64,000 nt of DNA from Heterobilharzia americana. Its lineage: Eukaryota; Platyhelminthes; Trematoda; Strigeidida; Schistosomatidae. Below are positions 47,544 to 58,850 of this stretch, piece after piece. The notes beneath the pieces are model-generated. The model worked only from the letters and a program-made list of their open reading frames with translations. It ran no database searches and was not told the DNA's origin. Each line of letters starts with the position of its first letter. The first letter of the stretch is position 1. The translations under genes were made by a program, and so were the position numbers. The DNA lies in NCBI GenBank assembly GCA_944470555.2, contig OX104129.1:83908820-83972819 (forward strand). Reading direction: 5' to 3'.

Positions 47544-47849
47544 TCCAGTGTTAGCCGCTGACCATCATTACTATACATAGTTGAAAAGACAGTCAATATC
47601 GAGGTAGCCGCACATGAACCTATATGCCAACAGAGACAGATCAGTTCGGTTCAATCAACGATGGTGTAATATAAGCAATAACACTAAAGACACAAACAGT
47701 CTTAATAATATTGAAAGTGATAAGAATTAAAAAAAGTACAATTTGAGGAAATGCTGTACTGTGCTTCATCTGTTAATGTGTAGATTGAGAGTGAATGCAT
47801 CTGCGCCACTAATACCGACTGTGAGCTATACCACCTAGAGTCGTTGATA

Positions 47850-48320
47850 ATCAGTTTCCCTTGTTATGTGAAGGCAGAAGTTTACATTTCTTTACATGCC
47901 TCATACGAACAGTCAATCACTTCCATTTTAGTTGATCTTATAGATTTATCATACAGTGAAGGAACAGTATTGTCTACAAGACTACATTTCAGACATAATT
48001 TATTCCTCATAGTCATATCAGCATACCTATACAACTTTAAGATTTCCTTTATATAGTCCTAATTCCCTCGACCACTTTAAGATTTGGATAATAAGATTTT
48101 CCATATATCTAAGAGAGGTGCAGAATCATTCCTCTCACTGCATGTGTTTAGTGTTGGTTGATTCAATAGACAAATATTCAATCGGTTATCACTCTCTTCC
48201 GCCCTCCACTTAACTAAGATAGTTTTAAGGATTTTCACCTTGTCCCATCCGATTCAGTGGTTGTGTGTAATAGCATGCATAGCTGTTGGTGCCAAGTTTT
48301 CTATCAAGTTAACCGAATTC
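47850..48320 (-). mobile_element. Penelope-like element fragment, C-terminus and 3' end
   Basis: Minus frame: ENLAPTAMHAITHNH, GWDKVKILKTILVKWRAEE, LNTCSERNDSAPLLDIWKIL. These align with the LTHNHTIGWDK...NDATPIPEIWKTLL region of the 40-kb PLE. The 3' UTR runs toward 47,850. The 5' part is absent. Confidence 0.8.
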
Positions 48321-48339
48321 ACCTGATATAGCACAGCAG

Positions 48340-48620
48340 GTTGGATGGTGACTGTCATCTTGAGGACGTCTTTCAGACAGTCTACATCTTCCTACATGGC
48401 TCAGAACAAAAGTTAGGTATTTCATCGACTGGTGTCACGTCTTCGCATGAATACCCTAAACCCTCTTCCAACCTAATCCAGCCTTTTCAATCATGGTGCG
48501 TCGAGATATGCAGTGGCTTAGCATAAAGAGTATATGTCCAAGCCATCTTAGTCTATGAAGATTCATAAACTTATCCTCTGACTTGCATTTCTTCACTAGA
48601 ACCGTCTACATCAACCCCAA
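48340..48620 (-). mobile_element. Second LINE family, C-terminal fragment
   Basis: The minus strand reads FMNLHRLRWLGHILFMLSHC and RRTMIEKAGLGWKRV, followed near 48,400 by LSHVG. This is the HRLRWLGH block seen in decayed form at 21.6 kb. The two are the clearest evidence for this family. Confidence 0.75.
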
Positions 48621-49195
48621 ACAACTCAGGCCAACAGTCAGTGACACCATAAACTTGTGAGACGTGGGCCTAAAACATTTTCCGATCAAACTAATCAGTT
48701 GAGGCTTGCAATCTTACAAGTGAGTTGTCTCTTTTGAATGAGACTTCACATTGAATCTTCATGTTCCATATGTTATGAAGTGTAACCGATTGAATGGGAT
48801 CACAGTTTCAGAAAGTCCAATGTTTCATGCCTACTTATGTTTGCAGAGTTAAATGCCTGAAAGTAGGTCACTGTTACATCAAACTAATGGTGAGGTCTCT
48901 AGAACTCGTTCTAGATAACTGCCAACAATTTGAGGAAGTTAAATGCATGGACATATTGGTTGGAGAGTGAAAGTGATGTCACTCTAAGTTGATCTCACAG
49001 ACGAAATCCAAATCGTCATAGCATCTCGTTTATGTTTCTGCTTCCTAATAACTTTACACCACTACCGATCACATTGTCAGCCAAATCCGTACCTTGTATC
49101 ATAATGTACTAGTGTTACTTAAAATAACTTGAAATGTTACATATGTCCTATCTGGCTTACAGGCATCAATTTAATACAATTTGAAGGTTTGTGGG
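48621..49195. other. Unassigned spacer
   Basis: May include further decayed LINE sequence upstream of the HRLRWLGH block, but no motif can be shown. Confidence 0.35.
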
Positions 49196-49199
49196 TTTT

Positions 49200-49460
49200 T
49201 ATTATTGATTTCAGGTTGGAATTCCTCATAAACTGATATCAGCTGGAAAAATATTGGAAACTTGGGAGAGCTGGACAGCCGTTTCGTCCCTGTATGACTC
49301 TTCAACAGCGTACACCCATCATCCCGCCAGGGTTCGAACCCAATACCTTAAGGTTCTACTGCCAGCACGTTACCATTGAGTCATTGAATCGAAATCAATG
49401 TTTCTTCAAGTGGTTTCAGTATCTATGATGAATACTAGCCTGAAATCTATGAAATCAGAC
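49200..49460 (-). mobile_element. Divergent hammerhead SINE family B
   Basis: Minus copy with tail, a degraded ribozyme (TTGAAGA, GGGACGAAACGGCTGTCC near 49,275) and a good tRNA-like B box (GGGTTCGAACCC, about 49,341-49,330). It lies about 100 bases from the donor of the cadherin-repeat exon. Confidence 0.65.
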
Positions 49461-49556
49461 TGAAAAATCCCGGTTTAGTTGTTGTACTGCAGAGAAAGAA
49501 AGAAGGAATTTGGGTATAATTCCCAAGAAAGTTTTACAATGAAAATCACAACTCAC

Positions 49557-49787
49557 CTTAACCCATAATTTTACTTCAGTTGTTCTTGATGGTATACCAG
49601 AATCTTGAATGTGTATTACTAATGGATAAACAGTAATATCTTGTTCAGTTAATTCACGATCAATAATCAGTTCAGCTGATGTACTCCCAAGACGAAATAC
49701 TGAAGCTTGATTACCAGAATACAATGTAAAGTGTAATAAAGCATTATGACCTTCGTCTGGATCACGTGCTTCAATCCGAGCTACTAC
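49557..49787 (-). CDS. Protocadherin-like gene, last cadherin-repeat exon
   Basis: 77 codons in phase 0 at both ends: acceptor ACATTTTTAG before 49,787, donor AAG|GTGAGTTG after 49,557. It encodes VVARIEARDPDEGHNALLHF, then STSAELIIDRELTEQD and HIQDSGIPSRTTEV, ending KLWVK. The DPDEGHN (DxDxxxN) and DSGIP (DxGxP) sequences are cadherin calcium-binding motifs. Joined to the upstream exon it reads YREPPGE-VVARIEARDPDEG, a normal start of a cadherin repeat, which supports the model. The final DxNDxxP motif is missing, as expected for the membrane-proximal repeat. The next exon supplies the stalk and membrane helix. Confidence 0.9.
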
Positions 49788-50149
49788 CTAAAAATGTTTT
49801 TTTTAATAGTGAGAGAAAAAAGAAGACGCGATAAAGATTAAGCTGGAGACAGTAATGACCTATGAATTGACGAGAAGTCACTCATGGGTACTAGTCTGTT
49901 GATAATTTTCAGCAAAATAACCAAATAAACCTTGGATGAGGTGTGTGAGGAGCTGTTGATCTGAACAACCTTAAGATATACAAGTGTCCTAGCATGTTTG
50001 AATTGGCATATGACAAGGTTAAGTAACGCTGACAAGTCCGTTGATCATCCTTGAACCTTGTGCCAACTAGGCATCTTTATTTTCCCGGGAAAGACAAATT
50101 TCTCTTTGTATAATAAAGATATATCATCAAATAATTTTTTTAATTCTAA
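49788..50149. other. Intron flank of the cadherin exon
   Basis: Contains the T-rich acceptor tract of the exon on the minus strand (about 49,790-49,806). No other feature. Confidence 0.4.
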
Positions 50150-51285
50150 GGGTGACCTTTACGATTACTGGAGAGGAATCAAACTTTGTCCCTCATCACT
50201 ACAAGCAAAATATTCAGCCAAATCATCGTGGAGAGACTAAAGGATGCTCTCGATTCAAAACTACCATCAGAACAGGCTGACTACCTTCAGGAAGTACAAA
50301 TCATTTGCAGACCAAATTGCAACGCTACGCTACGCATCATCATAGAACAGAGTATAGAATGGCAGTCAACTGGAGCTCTACCTCAACTTCATCCTCTTTG
50401 AAAAGACCCTCGACAGCGTCGACCGAGTAGTAATTTGGAAACTGCTCGAACACTACGGTTTTAGTGCCACAAACCTTTATCAACAACTATATGAAGACGC
50501 CACATGCCAGGTGATCCACAATAGAAAGCTCAGTGCAGTTTTTCAAGTGAAGACATGAGTAAGAGAAGGCTATCCACTATCACCCATGATCTTCCTGATT
50601 GTAGTGGTCTGGATCATGCAGCAAACAGTGAGGAGCGAGAAGAGGGGGATACGCTGGACAGATAAAAAGAGCCTACATAATTTGCATTTCGCCACTGATG
50701 ATTTTCGTTTAGTGTCTCACAAACTCAAAGATGTACAGGCGAGAGCTAACAAGTTGACAGAAGAAGCAGCGAAGACGGGACTTCAGGTGAACGTGGAGAA
50801 GACAGAGGTGATGATGATATCCAACCAACGCCACCACCACCACCAACAAGTTCCAATCACTGTGGATCAGAGAAACGTAAAGGAGGTAGCCTCTTTCAAC
50901 TACCACGGAGGCAGCATCGTTTTGACTAGAGGTGGTGGCACAGACGAGGATTTCAAAGCCAGCCAGAATCTGAAAGACAGCAAGACAGGCGTTCATATAG
51001 CTGAAACCAGTGTGGAGATCTTCTGCACTCCACTGTACTCAGCATAAAGCTTGAACAACATCCAGATTTCTAACACCAATGTCAGTCAAGTCAGTGCTTT
51101 TACATGGTTCAGAGAAGTAAGTGGAGATGGATTGGGCATACACTGATAAGGTCGAATGGGAACATCACGCGTCATGCCAGGTTGAGAAGACTGCAGAGAA
51201 GAGAGTGGAATGAAGACGTGCTACTGAAGCCCTATGTTCCACTAGGAACCCAAGGGACAAATAATAAATAATAGTCGTAATAATA
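50150..51285 (+). mobile_element. 5'-truncated RTE with internal deletions
   Basis: Starts in the polymerase (ILERLKDALDSKL-like ERLKDALDSKLPSEQ) and includes GYPLSPMIFLIVVVW and the catalytic region LHFATDDFRLVSHKL (F-A-T-D-D). Two deletions remove most of the C-terminal blocks near 51,115 and 51,180. It ends at CACTAGGAACCCAAGGGACA with an AATAATAAATAATAG tail. The 153-codon frame 50,586-51,047 is a fragment of this element. Confidence 0.87.
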
Positions 51286-51608
51286 AGTTATGTGAAACAG
51301 CAGATGATACGATTGAGGCATGTCCAACTATAAATATATGACATAGAAGTAACACTTGGGCACTGTGATCGTTTGTAATTCCATTTTAGTCTGTTTATTG
51401 GATACATCATACACAGTATAGAGACAGTATCGTTCACTGGATGATGTGCTATTCGGACACAATCTATTGTCCATATTCATATCAATTAACTAATTCCTCA
51501 ACTTTGAGACACAGTTTATACAGTCCCGATTTTCTCTTCTTCTGTGCGATGACAAAGGTAGTAGAATTCTCTATATATCTTGGACAGGTAGAGTATCATT
51601 TCCATTAC

Positions 51609-51611
<3 letters not shown>

Positions 51612-51645
<34 letters not shown>
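51612..51645. repeat. (AT)n microsatellite in the PLE C-terminal region
   Basis: About 17 TA units between the LITESLF-like sequence and the C-terminal NDTLPVQDI block. The 40-kb copy has no such array here. Confidence 0.9.
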
Positions 51646-51648
<3 letters not shown>

Positions 51649-51796
51649 TAAACAAAGATTCAGTTATCAATCTCCCCCCTTCACCCAAACAGTTTTCAAT
51701 ACTGTCATTCTACCTCACCCTCTTGTTTAAATTGTGTATAATTGCGTGCAAAACTAAAGCCAAGCTTATTAAGGTCTACTCATCTTGATTTGTCTA

Positions 51797-52322
51797 TCTT
51801 CTGCACTCAGCATGCGGAACAAGATACGGATTTTCAACACCAACACCAGTCAAGTCAGTGCTTCTGTATGGCTCAGAGACTTGGCGCATCACGAAAGGGA
51901 TTTCCAATAAACTACAGACATTCATCAACAACTGCTTACGCTGGCTCGCTACTGAAGATCAGATGGCCAGAATAGTTAGAATAAACAACAAGGACATCTG
52001 GGAACGAACCAACCAAGAACCTATCACGCAACAAATATGCAGTAGGAGGAAGTGGAGATGGATTGAGCATGCACTGAGAAGGCCGACTGAGGACATCACG
52101 CGTCAGGCCAGGCCCTTGAGTGGAATCCTCATGGGAAGCGACGAGTTGGACGTCCGTGGTGAGGGTGACATAGAGGAGATGGTGCGAGGAGGAAATGAGA
52201 GCTTCTGGGCTGTCGTGGAACCAGGTTCAAAAGATCTCAGAAAACAGAGTTCACTGGAGGCGTGCTACTGAAGCCCTATGTTCCACTAGGAACCCAAAGG
52301 ACTAATAATAATAATAATAATA
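51797..52322 (+). mobile_element. 5'-truncated RTE insertion with 15-bp target-site duplication
   Basis: Starts at TCTTCTGCACTCAGCATGCG and ends with an ACTAATAATAATAATAATA tail. The direct repeat ATCTTGATTTGTCTA lies at 51,782-51,796 and 52,323-52,337, inside the coding region of the surrounding PLE. The 137-codon frame 51,858-52,271 is open across LLYGSETWRITKGISNKLQ to the C-terminus, so this is one of the least decayed copies and probably young. Confidence 0.94.
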
Positions 52323-52644
52323 ATCTTGATTTGTCTAAGTTTTTGTGCTCTGTTATTTGAATCAACCCTTGTCGAATGTTTTGACCTGTGTATTTCATCT
52401 CTCAGTCATTGCAAGGAATCTGGTAAACCGGATTATTTTACTTAATTGTATCAATAGGATCTTTTTGTGAGTTTGCTGCCTTAAATTCCACTCGAATTAC
52501 AGCCAGCCTTATTGAGAATTCTTCGTAATGCTTCTGAGGAGCCTTTCTTGTATGATAACACAGAAAAGGCTTTGAATTCTCTCTGAACTCTGTCTGTTAT
52601 TAATAACACCTGTATTAGTACTACCACTAGTACAACAAAAACAA

Positions 52645-53050
52645 CAACTACTACTACTCACACCACTTCTACTACTACTACTACTACCACTGCTCACACT
52701 ACTACTACTACTACTACTACTACCACTGCTCACACTACTATTCGTACTGCTACTACTATTACTACTACTACTACTATTACTACTACTACTACTACTCACA
52801 CTACTACTACTACTACTACCACTATTACTACTACTACTACTACTACTGCTACTACTACTTACACTACTACTACTACTACTGCTACTACTACTCACACTAC
52901 TACTACTACTACTACTATTACTACTACTACTACTACTACTACTACTCACACTACTACTATTACTACTACTACCACTATTACTACTACTACTACTACTACT
53001 ACTGCTACTACTACTTACACTACTACTACTACTACTGCTACTACTACTCA

Positions 53051-53082
<32 letters not shown>

Positions 53083-53212
53083 TTACTACTACTACTACTA
53101 CTCACACTACTACTATTACTACTACTACCACTACTCACACTACTATTCATACTGCTGCTACTATTACTACTACTACTACCACCACTATTACTACTCGTAT
53201 TTTTCATTTGAT
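52645..53212. repeat. (ACT)n-type triplet array encoding poly-Ser/Asn in a PLE
   Basis: About 550 bases of ACT triplets with ATT, ACC, GCT and CAC interruptions. On the minus strand it is in frame with the PLE and encodes Ser runs with scattered Asn, Val and Gly; it has a higher-order pattern of Ser blocks ending in Val. The 271-codon frame (53,324-52,509) remains open through the array. The homologous linker in the 40-kb PLE is a short Asn/Thr run. Confidence 0.92.
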
Positions 53213-53420
53213 TTCTCATGAATTTATTCATAAATGCATGTAGGTAATTGTTGTGATGTACAATATTCTTGGCATGTTCATTTTCTTGTTGTAGATTTCC
53301 TAGCCTACTAGTAAGTTTTCTCAACCAATCACTTCAGCATTTAACTAAGTCTACTTTTATTGAAATGATACTGTTTCACTGTGTGACATTTGTAATAAAC
53401 AGACCAAAACAGAATTTATA

Positions 53421-54239
53421 ATGATTTTACTTGACAGTAATATACAAAGAGTAAATAAATATCATACTGAAGGAATTGAGTTCTTAGAAATTATACATTT
53501 CACAAGTCAACCAGATTAGAGTAATCTGAACACTGAAAGGCTGTTTCCCTTATTTGACGTTGAGGTTATCACAGGTGTAATCGGGAAATTGTAGTTTACA
53601 CACTCGGTTAGTTGACTTGCATATTTCATGATTCAGGTTGGCATTTCACACAACTGACCAGTTTTTTTTTAACTGCTACTCTGATGACAACAGGATATTC
53701 ATTAAAAATCATGTAAGTTAAGATAGCCAGGTATAATCTCTAACACAAAAGTGTCATGAATCAATGAAATATACTACCATTGAGTAACTAGAGTACTTAG
53801 AAACTTTTTAAGGTGATGTAGGAATTTCGCTGGCTAGATCAAAGTTACGTAAATACAAGATGACCGTTTCGTTCTTCCATTCGTAAGTCACACTACTAGT
53901 GGCATATCAGGATAAATTTAGACTTCCTGAAATCACACCTTATGATCTTGGTTAGGAGTTTGATTTCCAGTGGAAACTTTGTTGATACCACAGTTGCGCA
54001 GTTGAAAAAAACTATTCACCTGTGACATATGTAAATGTGAACCGTGTAATTTCTACATAATTTACTAATTCATTATCCTCTTTATTTGACTAAAAAGTTA
54101 AAGAGCGAAATATCGTGATGTTCTGTTGTCTTTTAGTAAATGAAGTCACTGAAAGCACCTTACTTAATAAATCATGATAAGCTAATCAGTTTCAATCCAA
54201 TTTGAAACAAAAGCTAATCGCAAAATAACGATAGCTGAA
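53421..54239. other. Unassigned intron sequence
   Basis: AT-rich sequence between two PLE fragments. No recognisable repeat or coding segment. Confidence 0.35.
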
Positions 54240-55165
54240 GTGGATGGTCTTCATTGTATTCTGTTCTCTCAGCTGAGTTGTTTAATCGTGAAGTTTTCAT
54301 CGTCTTTCTTCTAGACAACATCATCAGCATTAACTCCAACATGGATAATCAGCTGTCAATATCTCTCCGTGAATGATTTGGTACCTTCCACTGACGAAGT
54401 GATCTGTGATTGGTTGTTTCCTTTGATTGTTATGTCATTGACTGTATAAATTTTCCTGTTCCCGCTGTTCCTCTACTTCATCTCTGATCTTCCTTTTCTT
54501 TATCATTTTCATCATTAGTTGATAGATTGGGTCTATATCTATACATCTACTCCTTACTGATTGACTGACGTGAATGATAAGCTTCTAGGAATTTTCTGAG
54601 ATATCCTTTATGTTTCCTCTCTCCGTCAAACACGTCTACATTGTCAACACTGAATTCATGTCCATAGTTGGTATCCACGTGTATTGAATAACGGATAATG
54701 AAATGTGGTGATATTTAATAGCCAATTGGTGTTCATGTAAATGATGAAGGCGAAGAAGGCGACCAACTTGTCTGATGTAGTGTTGACTACAGTTATTGCA
54801 GTTGATCCTGTAAATGATATTCGGTTTATCTTATTTTGTTGTTGCATCCATTGGTGTGCGTAATAGTGTTTGGAGGGAATTTCTTGGTTTATGAGTCCCT
54901 TCAATTCAACCAAACGGTCTCAGTAATATACAGTAGGGTGATGTGTTTATTGATTTTTGTCGATGACTTTGTAGTTGATGATACACAGGATTGGTATCTT
55001 GTGATGAAGATTCGTGGGTAGCTGTTCTTCTTTAGGATGGATATCAAGTAATTTTCTGCTTTTCTGCATGAAGTTGTTGCACTGCAATGTGTTCTCGCTT
55101 CTTTGAATAGAGTCTGTTTGTAACTGATTTTATGTTGTTGGGTTGTTGCTATTGTGACCTCCTAG
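54240..55165 (-). mobile_element. Penelope-like element fragment, inverted partner of 16.0-16.98 kb
   Basis: Minus frame 54,913-54,656 reads MVELKGLINQEIPSKHYYAH, nearly identical to the copy at 16,306. The two share frame errors, indels and the 3' end (CAGAGAACA-type, near 54,270). The polymerase part is missing here. It begins about 220 bases downstream of the donor of the first cadherin exon. Confidence 0.85.
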
Positions 55166-55388
55166 TGATTTGTGGTGTTCCCACTAAGACTACAACCCAG
55201 TACCAATCGCTTCAAACATCAAGATATCTGTGTCATAATACCCATTCCTTGGGTCATGGGTTCGAACCCGATTACACCTATTGAGATTTGTATAGTCAGA
55301 TAATATCATTAACTTTGATACATTAAGTGTGATTCATTGCCTACTACACAAATGTGCATACATTTACTGAGAGAAAAATATTACTTAC

Positions 55389-55699
55389 CTCTCCTGGTGG
55401 TTCACGATATGAGACACTAACATTCCCTTTACCATTAGCAGGAAAAACAACAATTGGATCATGATCATTTGTATCAGTCACATGAATATAAACTTTAGAT
55501 GTTGTTGAACGTGGTGGTTTACCTTTATCACTTAATAATACAACCAATTCATAATTGGATTGTTTTTCTCTATCCAACATTTGAAGAGTTGTCAATTCAC
55601 CAGTTGATATATTCACCTTAAATTTAGATGATGAACCAACTAAACGGAAAAGTAATTGAGCATTTTCATCAATATCATTATCAGTTCCAAGTAGTATAC
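55389..55699 (-). CDS. Protocadherin-like gene, cadherin-repeat exon
   Basis: 311 bp: acceptor CTAATTTCATTAG before 55,699, donor GAG|GTAAGTAA after 55,389. Two bases complete a codon begun in an upstream exon outside the window. The translation shows a cadherin repeat: LGTDNDIDENAQLLFRL (DxDxxxN), VNISTGELTTLQMLDREKQS (LDRE), SDKGKPPRST (DxGxP) and HVTDTNDHDP (DxNDxxP). It then starts the next repeat with SVSYREPPGE and ends in phase 0. Cadherin repeats bind calcium between domains and mediate cell adhesion outside the cell. The upstream ectodomain is not in this window; I found no further cadherin exon between 55.7 and 64 kb. Confidence 0.92.
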
Positions 55700-55832
55700 C
55701 TAATGAAATTAGAAAAAAAAAATTATTTGAGTTGTATAAATGAATTTTACATGATTTAAAATAGTCAGTGAATAGTAATGGGTGAGTTTAACGACCATCG
55801 TAGTAATTAATGTTGTACTATTTTATGGAAAA

Positions 55833-56138
55833 TAGCCAGAAAGAATAAACAACAAGGAACTCTGAACTCTCAATGAACTAATTAATCGAGAACCTATCAC
55901 CCAACAATTATGCAGAAGGAAACGGAGATGGATAGGATTATACACTGATAAGACTATTAGGGGACATCACGCGTCAGGCCAGGGCCTTCAAATGGAACTC
56001 AGATTGGAAACGACGAGTTGGGCTTCCAGGGCAAAGGTGACATAGAGGAGATGAGGTAAGGAAGAAATGAGAGTGGAATAGAGATCCACTACTGAAGCCC
56101 TAGGAACTCAAAGGAAAAATAATAAAAAATGATAATAA
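55833..56138 (+). mobile_element. Short 5'-truncated RTE insertion with target-site duplication
   Basis: Begins at TAGCCAGAAAGAATAAACAA and ends CTAGGAACTCAAAGGAAAAA with an AATAAAAAATGATAATAA tail. The 12-bp repeat TTTTATGGAAAA (55,821-55,832 and 56,139-56,150) flanks it. About 120 bases upstream lies the acceptor of the cadherin exon. Confidence 0.92.
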
Positions 56139-56150
56139 TTTTATGGAAAA

Positions 56151-57359
56151 GTATTTTCTCAGGCGAAATATCGAAGCCTGATTGATCATTTCAGTAGTTA
56201 CTATGGTGGCCTTCAGAGCCAGTCATATTAATCACTAAAGAAAGTAGCTTGTACTTTAATTTCGTAGAGTTTGTCTAAAAGATTATATTGCACAATACAA
56301 CTTATAAATTTTGGTTTTGCTAGATTTTGTAAGCTGAATGATTTAAACCTTAAACCTTCCATTATTTTTTCGGACAACTTCAGTATGAAGTAAGCTGTCA
56401 GCTTGCGTTGATGAAGTAGTATGTGATAAATAGTCTTATCCGATTATTCTATTGGCTAATTCTGCAGCCAATGACCTTGTCTATCATCTTTGTCATTGGC
56501 CAATAGATTACGTCTTTATCTATAAAATGATGAAGATATCGTTCAGACAGACAATGAAACCTTTAAGATGAAAATATCATCAGTTATTTCAGTACCTGGA
56601 TTGCATTCAGTAGGAAATATTAAAACTCGGCATTGTTGACAGTTCAGAGTGAGATCGATTCTTAGGTGTAAGCCAATCTCTTTAGAGATACAGGTGAGAT
56701 GTATTAAAGCTACAGCAGGATAGGATAAGATAAATCTCCTACAGAAGGTCCTAGTGTTCATCCTCTTAACATTTCTATCCTGGATATGAATTGTTGAAGA
56801 CATATAAACTAAAATTCATAGTCATACAGTCCTATTTAGCTGATATTGTAACATGACAAAGCTGTTTTCACACAAGAAGATGTTGGAAAAATAATTTCAT
56901 CTAAGGTGAGAATAGGATAATGTGCATATACTAATGGTAATATGAAAGCTTGATGACTGAGATGACCTTCTAACCTCTGTCTAATTCATAAAAGTTTGTT
57001 GATCATTGAGAGTGATTTGATACTACTCATATTGTTAGTTAGTAGTGTTAACTGTATAGATGGTAATTTATTTTCATAAACAGAATGATAAGAAAAGTAG
57101 GAAAGGACAATTTAAAAAAACACAGTTCATAATAAGAACTAGTGCTGATGATAAAGATTTTGAAAGTAGAAAAGTAGTCTTGTAAAAATGAAAGTCTTGG
57201 TAACAGTCTCAATCCAATATTCCTGTGGATTGTACACCTAAGCTGTCAGGCAAAGAAATCAATGATCCACTGCATCTGGATTCAAAAGTCAGTTAAGGGA
57301 AAGCTTCTTCTAGTAGGTTAAACATGAGGATCGTCTTTTCAATGATGCTTTACAGTGCC
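56151..57359. other. Unassigned intron sequence
   Basis: Contains an 86-codon minus frame (56,803-56,543) of no recognised family. An ATTGGCCAATAGA-type inverted motif is repeated near 56,450 and 56,492. No other feature. Confidence 0.35.
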
Positions 57360-57545
57360 ACAAGGGTAACCTGTTTGCTGGAAATACCTACAATCGCAGA
57401 TGGGTTCATAGACGCACACTTTTGAGGGGTTCCTACTAGGAAGAAACAACTGTTCAGTGCAACTAGGTTTTCAATAGTACTTCAGAAGATGTCAGTCTAT
57501 GATAAATATCAACTTGAAATAAGTAAATTCCTACAAATCCACAAA
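57360..57545 (+). mobile_element. Divergent family B SINE fragment
   Basis: Degraded ribozyme (TTGAGGG, GAAGAAACAACTGTTC near 57,430-57,460) followed by the family tail (GATGTCAGTCTATGATAAAT). Older than the 10.7-kb copy. Confidence 0.6.
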
Positions 57546-58589
57546 TTGAAACGTTATTGTACTCAATGTTCGCAGATGCATCTTACTACCACCGTTTGCC
57601 TCCAACTAACTAACATCCATCAAAGTGAATTGTGATTATAAGTCTTCTGATCTACCAACTGGCTGCATTGTGAAACTACGAATGAAACTTGATCACTCAA
57701 TCACTCACACACTCACCTCATTATGAAACTCACCTACTCACTCAGTCACTCATTCACTCACTCACCTCATTCTGCAACTGACTTAATCACTCAGTCACTT
57801 ACTCTACAACCCACTCACCTCACTCACTCACTTACAGTTATTCACTCTGCAACTCACTTATAAGGATGTTAAAACTTCTCTTAGTGATCTATTCGTTGTT
57901 TACTGGCTAGACACAATTATTTGCATCATTTGTATAAACAAATATCACTTCACACTTACACTACTTATCTTTCATTGAACATTGTACATTGAACAAGTGT
58001 ATACTTCCTTTACTTAGATTGAAACAAAACAGATATTTTAACTTTTGATTTGTAAATTATACTGAAAACTTTTTTTTTCCTAAATATGGTTTATTTTCAA
58101 CTGTCTACTTTATCAATTCAATTAGGAAGGAAAACAATGATGGTGATAAGATGAAAATTCATCTAGTTTGATGATACGATTCCTTTCTGTTTTTCTGATT
58201 TTTGTCATTTTATGAATGTTTCAATTGATCAAGGAGGTTCTTTTTCTTACCTCATTTTCATGATGATGATCATCACAAAGTGAAAATATCTTTCATACTG
58301 TCATGTTCAATGTACAACATATATAAGATATAACTTGACAGTTACTAGTTACTTATCATTGGACAGATGTGCATGTATTCTGTGTGTCTGTATATTCTAG
58401 TATCTTTACACCAAAGCATATAACTATTATAGAATATATTCAAAAAAAACTTGGTAAAACATTGAAAAATCTTGAAATCTTTCATTTCTAATGTATATCA
58501 GAAGTGACTGGAACTCTAATCAATCCTTAAGTCGATCATTTTGAAACAAAATATTATTGATTTACAATAAAACAAAATAATGTTTAGTA
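57546..58589. other. Unassigned intron sequence with a CACT-rich patch
   Basis: An imperfect CACTCACT/CACC-rich tract covers about 57,690-57,860. The remainder is AT-rich without recognised features. Confidence 0.45.
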
Positions 58590-58614
58590 ATGATGAGCAG
58601 TGACAAGCAGTGGA

Positions 58615-58659
58615 ATCCAGGATGCGCATTTCGTCCTATTTGGGACTCGTCAGCTGGAT
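58615..58659 (-). ncRNA. Complete hammerhead ribozyme, family A (Sm-alpha type)
   Basis: Every element is intact on the minus strand: stem I ATCCAG (58,659-58,654) with CTGGAT (58,620-58,615), core CTGACGA (58,653-58,647), stem II GTCC/GGAC, GAAA (58,632-58,629), palindromic stem III ATGCGCAT (58,629-58,622) and cleavage after the C at 58,621. This is the best predicted ribozyme of family A in the window. Confidence 0.9.
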
Positions 58660-58805
58660 GTACCCACCGGGTCTCGGAAGCGATCGCTTCAAACTCCAGC
58701 GCGTTATCCACTACACAACCAAGCCACGATAGCCACTTCTTGTGCAACGGGTATAGGTTTTAGTGTTATTGCTTGTATTACACCATCGTTGATAGGACCG
58801 AATTG

Positions 58806-58850
58806 ATCCAGCTGATGAGTCCCAAAAAGAACGAAATGCGCATCCTGGAT
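58806..58850 (+). ncRNA. Hammerhead ribozyme, family A, weakened stem II
   Basis: Stem I ATCCAG/CTGGAT, core CTGATGA (58,812-58,818), GAAA (58,833-58,836), stem III ATGCGCAT (58,836-58,843) and the C at 58,844 are intact. Stem II (GTCC with GAAC) has one mismatch. Confidence 0.82.

Larger units (their letters stand above)
47335..47690. mobile_element. Inverted pair of hammerhead SINEs, family A
   Basis: A minus unit (47,478-47,337) has a tRNA-like head (GTGACTCAGTGGTGTAGTGG on the minus strand), ribozyme and the start of the tail. A plus arm from about 47,479 has its own ribozyme and the full tail (to GGTGTAATATAAGCAATAAC near 47,680). The junction is at the 5' edge of the head. Confidence 0.8.
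51345..53420 (-). mobile_element. Penelope-like element with a triplet-repeat linker, split by an RTE
   Basis: From the minus strand: KLTSRLGNLQQENEHAKNIV and NYLHAFMNKFMRNQMKN (53,324-53,200), a Ser/Asn-coding array, then LSYKKGSSEALRRILNKAG, VYQIPCND and EHKNLDK (GIY-YIG-like region). The RTE at 51,797-52,322 interrupts it. It then resumes with RNYTQFKQEGEVE, LITESLF-like sequence, NDTLPVQDI and a 3' terminal repeat ending near 51,345 (AACAGACTAAAATGGAATTA). Linker position and motif order match the 40-kb PLE. Stops and frameshifts lie in the endonuclease part. Confidence 0.85.

Noticed and set aside
52509..53324. Serine-rich secreted protein gene
   Set aside because: Both ends match the Penelope-like protein seen at 40 kb, so the frame is a retroelement with an expanded linker. 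No signal peptide is present.
55140..55290. tRNA gene near the cadherin exon, based on GGGTTCGAACCCG
   Set aside because: Only the B-box-like sequence is present. No A box, acceptor stem or anticodon arm can be drawn; more likely a SINE remnant.
57690..57860. CACTCACT-rich tract as a CRISPR-like or regulatory array
   Set aside because: It is an imperfect simple repeat in a eukaryotic intron without regular spacers.
58250..58320. Additional protocadherin exon on the minus strand (ATGAG|GTAAGA donor-like site)
   Set aside because: The sequence upstream of the donor-like site has stops in all useful frames and no cadherin motif.
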